Source of the DNA: Paenibacillus sp. UNC451MF
GTDB taxonomy: Bacteria > Bacillota > Bacilli > Paenibacillales > NBRC-103111
Assembly (NCBI RefSeq): GCF_000686845.1
Contig: NZ_JMLS01000002.1
Span: 186,001 to 250,000 of the forward strand
Reading direction: 5' to 3'
Length of the DNA stretch: 64,000 bases
A program made the position numbers and the translations under genes. Numbering within the stretch: position 1 is the first letter of the stretch; the number at the start of each line of letters is the position of its first letter. The notes under the pieces are model-generated. The model was not told where the DNA came from. It saw only the letters and a list, made by a program, of their open reading frames with translations, and did no database searches. Below are positions 62,014-64,000 of this stretch, piece by piece.

Positions 62014-63040
62014 CTGAATCCCCTCCAACTAAGTGACTAATGGTTGCGAGCAGCTCCTCGTTGTGATGGACGATCTCTGTAAGATCTTCCTTGGATAACA
62101 CTTTCAGTCCGGATATATGCACGGATAACACATGCTCTTTATCTAGAGGATAACATAGGACATACACCTCGGCAACCTCTTTCCGCCGCAAAAATTCCCA
62201 TGTACTGTTCAGAAATGCTTCCAGCACATATATTTTTTTATCGTCCTTCTTCTCAGCATAGGTTTGGAAGCGGTAAAACTTGCCTTTGCCTACATTCCCT
62301 CCTACCTGACGAACGCCATCATTGCCTTCCTTCTTCCAGATAGCCGCACCGGTAACCCGAAATCCTTCGGGAGTTAGTAACGAATTTCTAACGGCTTCAC
62401 TGAAGGAATGATACTTTTCTCCAGGGTCGGCAACCGTTACATTCCGATTATATTCCCAAAAGAAGTGAAGGATGCTTTGCTTCCGCTGAATCTCCGCTTC
62501 CTTCTCCGCAAGCAGCTGGTACGGATCGACAAAAGCTTGCTCGGCTCGAACGGCTTTGGCCACATAGCCGCAAGCGACATCGACGGCCGCAAGATAGTTC
62601 CCGCGTACCGCTTGATGGTAAGAAAGAAGGGTTAAACCCTGCAAATCGGACAAAATATGAAAATCTTTAATCGTCGTATCCTTGATGAGGTCCTCCCGCT
62701 CTTGAACCGACTGCGGAATCAAGGCGAACACGCGGCTGCGCCGAAGCTTACCCCAAAACAACCCCATTTCGAACAAAGTATTGTCCCGGGTAATGAATAC
62801 ATACTGACCGCGATACAGGGCAACATCGTCCGCGGCAAATACAAATATCCCGAAGTCGCTTAAATCGAGCTGCTGCTCCAATGCCTCCATCGTATAGGAA
62901 TTAGCCCCAAATGCCGTATACCATGGGGTAACCTGGGCTACTCGGCTTAAGCTTTCGTTAACGGCTCGCGCATAATCTATCGCTTCCCTCGAGGAGCCGA
63001 TGAATAGCTCCGGTTTTCGTTCTTGCCTCCACACCGACAC
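61991..63040 (-). CDS. TIR-like (CAP12/Pycsar-effector type) nucleotide-binding protein
   Basis: A 349-residue protein. Residues 10-150 match the predicted nucleotide-binding TIR-like domain of CBASS/Pycsar effectors: ELFIGSSREAIDYARAVNESL, SYTMEALEQQLDLSDFGIFVFAADD, then RDNTLFEMGLFWGKLRRSRVFAL, with the putative catalytic Glu (E91). After a charged helix (about 175-190), residues 195-340 form a second alpha/beta domain (GFRVTGAAIWKK, YVLEAFLNSTWEFLRR, VLSVHISGLKVLS), perhaps a GAF-like sensor. The start is GTG after AAAAGGGG. TIR domains of this type degrade NAD+ when triggered. No nucleotide cyclase lies next to it in the window, so its trigger is unclear. Confidence 0.8.
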   Translation of the reverse strand: MSVWRQERKPELFIGSSREAIDYARAVNESLSRVAQVTPWYTAFGANSYTMEALEQQLDLSDFGIFVFAADDVALYRGQYVFITRDNTLFEMGLFWGKLRRSRVFALIPQSVQEREDLIKDTTIKDFHILSDLQGLTLLSYHQAVRGNYLAAVDVACGYVAKAVRAEQAFVDPYQLLAEKEAEIQRKQSILHFFWEYNRNVTVADPGEKYHSFSEAVRNSLLTPEGFRVTGAAIWKKEGNDGVRQVGGNVGKGKFYRFQTYAEKKDDKKIYVLEAFLNSTWEFLRRKEVAEVYVLCYPLDKEHVLSVHISGLKVLSKEDLTEIVHHNEELLATISHLVGGDSDEQKHRV

Positions 63041-63199
63041 GGACAGTTCCCCTTTTCATGATCGATTCACAGGTTCCGGTAAGCCGCTCACCATGCTTGT
63101 ACTCCCTTTCAGTGTAGCAAAATTTCCCTATTCTGTTGATAGTCCCTTTGGAGTTTTTTTATGAACAACAAAATGAATGCTATTTCCATAAAATTCATC

Positions 63200-63255
63200 T
63201 TGCATAAAGAACATATGTTCGGTATATAATAAGAATAAGTACGAATACACGTTCG
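63200..63255 (+). promoter_or_regulatory. SOS promoter with two LexA boxes
   Basis: -10 TATAAT (63225-63230) with TTGCAT upstream (63200-63205, spacing 19). Box 1, AGAAC-ATAT-GTTCG (63208-63221), lies in the spacer; box 2, CGAAT-ACAC-GTTCG (63242-63255), lies at the transcription start. Each differs at one position from the Gram-positive LexA consensus CGAAC-N4-GTTCG. Confidence 0.85.
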
Positions 63256-63273
63256 CATTATGGTGGTGTCATT

Positions 63274-63645
63274 ATGAGTGTGAATTCAAGAGTAGAAACC
63301 GAAGAAGATATTCAAATCATCAAGGAATACACCCTTCTGCCTATTTTGCTCGATATGCTGGCAAGAGATATTGAAGAGCTGAACCTGTACAAGGACAAAG
63401 TCGTGTACAATCATGTTATTTTCTACCTCAAGGAAGTGGAGAGCTCCATTTATCCCGAGCTGCAAGCCATTAAGAGCAAGATGAGAGAACGGAGCATCAA
63501 AGTGCTGCATACGGACATGAACACGCTTGGCATCGATGTGGAATATAAGGTTCGCGGCTACATCCATCATTTTAAAATGTTAAGAAGCTTGGTAAAGGCA
63601 GAGCTCATGACTACGCTAATGAATTTGCGGAGGCGGTTAAAATGA
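63274..63645 (+). CDS. small helical protein of the SOS polymerase operon
   Basis: A 123-residue, largely alpha-helical protein (TLLPILLDMLARDIEELNLYKDKVVYNHVIFYLKEVESSIYPELQAIKSKM, then MLRSLVKAELMTTLMNLRRRLK at the end). A GGTGGTG site precedes the ATG. Its stop overlaps the polymerase start by 4 bases (ATGA), so both are coupled and SOS-induced. In Bacillus, Y-family polymerase genes are often paired with a small YolD-type gene; this one occupies that slot but does not look like YolD. Function unknown, probably polymerase-linked. Confidence 0.78.
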   Translation: MSVNSRVETEEDIQIIKEYTLLPILLDMLARDIEELNLYKDKVVYNHVIFYLKEVESSIYPELQAIKSKMRERSIKVLHTDMNTLGIDVEYKVRGYIHHFKMLRSLVKAELMTTLMNLRRRLK

Positions 63646-64000
63646 TCACGAAGGGCGAGAGAACCATTTTTCTGGCGGATTGCCAGAGCTTTTATGCCAG
63701 CGTAGAGAAAGCGGATCACCCCGGATGCAGGGATAAGCCCGTAGCTGTAGCCGGTGATCCGGCGCGGCGCTCAGGCATTATATTGGCCGCCTGTCCCATT
63801 GCCAAAAGCTATGGAGTCACTACAGCGGAGAGGCTTGGTGAAGCGTTGAACAAGTGCCCTGAGCTTGTCGTCATGCGTCCGCGAATGCAGCATTATATCG
63901 ATGTATCTCTCATGATCACCGACATTTATAAGGAATATAGCGACCTTGTTGAAATTTTTTCGATCGACGAGCAGTTTTTGGATGTTTCCGGCAGCTTGGG
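63642..64000 (+). CDS. Y-family DNA polymerase (UvrX/YqjW type), N-terminal part
   Basis: The gene runs off the right edge; 119 codons are visible. The start matches the Y-family pattern: FLADCQSFYASVEKADHP with the first catalytic Asp, PVAVAGDPARRSGIILAACPIAKSYGV with nucleotide-binding residues, MRPRMQHYIDVS and IFSIDEQFLDVSG with the Asp-Glu catalytic pair. The Gln after the Glu and the opening DCQSFYASVE are typical of the UvrX/YqjW branch rather than DinB. Translesion synthesis under SOS control is expected from the two LexA boxes upstream. GGAGG precedes the ATG, which overlaps the previous stop. Confidence 0.92.
   Translation, partial: MITKGERTIFLADCQSFYASVEKADHPGCRDKPVAVAGDPARRSGIILAACPIAKSYGVTTAERLGEALNKCPELVVMRPRMQHYIDVSLMITDIYKEYSDLVEIFSIDEQFLDVSGSL

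Noticed and set aside
1-64000. CRISPR arrays, tRNA or rRNA genes, insertion sequences, prophage
   Set aside because: No regularly spaced repeats, cloverleaf sequences, transposase or phage proteins were seen.

Overview
The window looks like a chromosomal segment of a spore-forming, S-layer-bearing Firmicute, most likely Paenibacillus or a close relative. The pointers are a GerA/GerB/GerC germinant-receptor operon, a YjcZ-type spore peptide, an S-layer (SLH) exoprotein, LplB/YtcP/LipO-style sugar importers paired with a membrane-bound AraC regulator, AGGAGG ribosome sites with many GTG and TTG starts, and intrinsic terminators after most transcription units. No rRNA, tRNA, insertion sequence, prophage or CRISPR array was seen.

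Layout. 1-4.6 kb: the 3' end of a glycine oxidase (thiO), a TPR membrane protein, small membrane proteins, an FMN azoreductase with a palindrome-rich promoter, and two unrecognised membrane-anchored proteins. 4.6-7.9 kb: an aldehyde dehydrogenase and a fumarylacetoacetate-hydrolase-fold protein, which fit the last two steps of the Weimberg-type oxidative pentose pathway, next to an IclR regulator and a perfect 21-bp palindromic operator. 8.1-25.3 kb: a large locus with a sugar ABC importer, two Gfo/Idh/MocA dehydrogenases, a cytoplasmic alkaline-phosphatase-fold phosphodiesterase and a HAD phosphatase, a divergent AraC regulator, and a facing operon whose 1680-residue S-layer protein carries two tandem phosphodiesterase domains. 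The second matches the cytoplasmic enzyme; the first has lost metal ligands.

25.6-33.6 kb: small proteins, a TIM-barrel isomerase, and a germination operon with one A, one C, a small membrane protein and three B-type permeases. 33.6-41.0 kb: a signalling cluster with an EAL protein whose GGDEF site is degenerate, a LuxR-type DNA-binding protein, an OmpR-type regulator and a large hybrid histidine kinase. 41.2-48.2 kb: a second TIM-barrel isomerase, a GH28 polygalacturonase-family enzyme, a minimal signal peptidase I, and a molybdenum-enzyme group (fdhD, an FdhF/YdeP oxidoreductase, a DUF2294 protein). 48.3-53.5 kb: secreted and unknown proteins, including a CAP-domain protein preceded by a clear cyclic di-AMP (ydaO/yuaA) riboswitch.

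53.6-59.9 kb: a nucleoside/base-catabolism operon with an IclR regulator, a nucleoside hydrolase, a sugar-type ABC importer and an amidohydrolase/deaminase. The same CGTTC-N9-GGACG motif lies before both the regulator and the hydrolase. 60-64 kb: a PAP2 phosphatase, a YitT protein, a stand-alone TIR-like (CAP12/Pycsar-type) protein with a small overlapping partner gene, and the start of a LexA-controlled operon with a Y-family DNA polymerase.

Most of the window is catabolic: several uptake and degradation modules, each with its own regulator. The best candidates for undescribed biology are the S-layer/cytoplasmic phosphodiesterase locus, the nucleoside ABC operon with its shared operator, and the orphan TIR-like gene pair.
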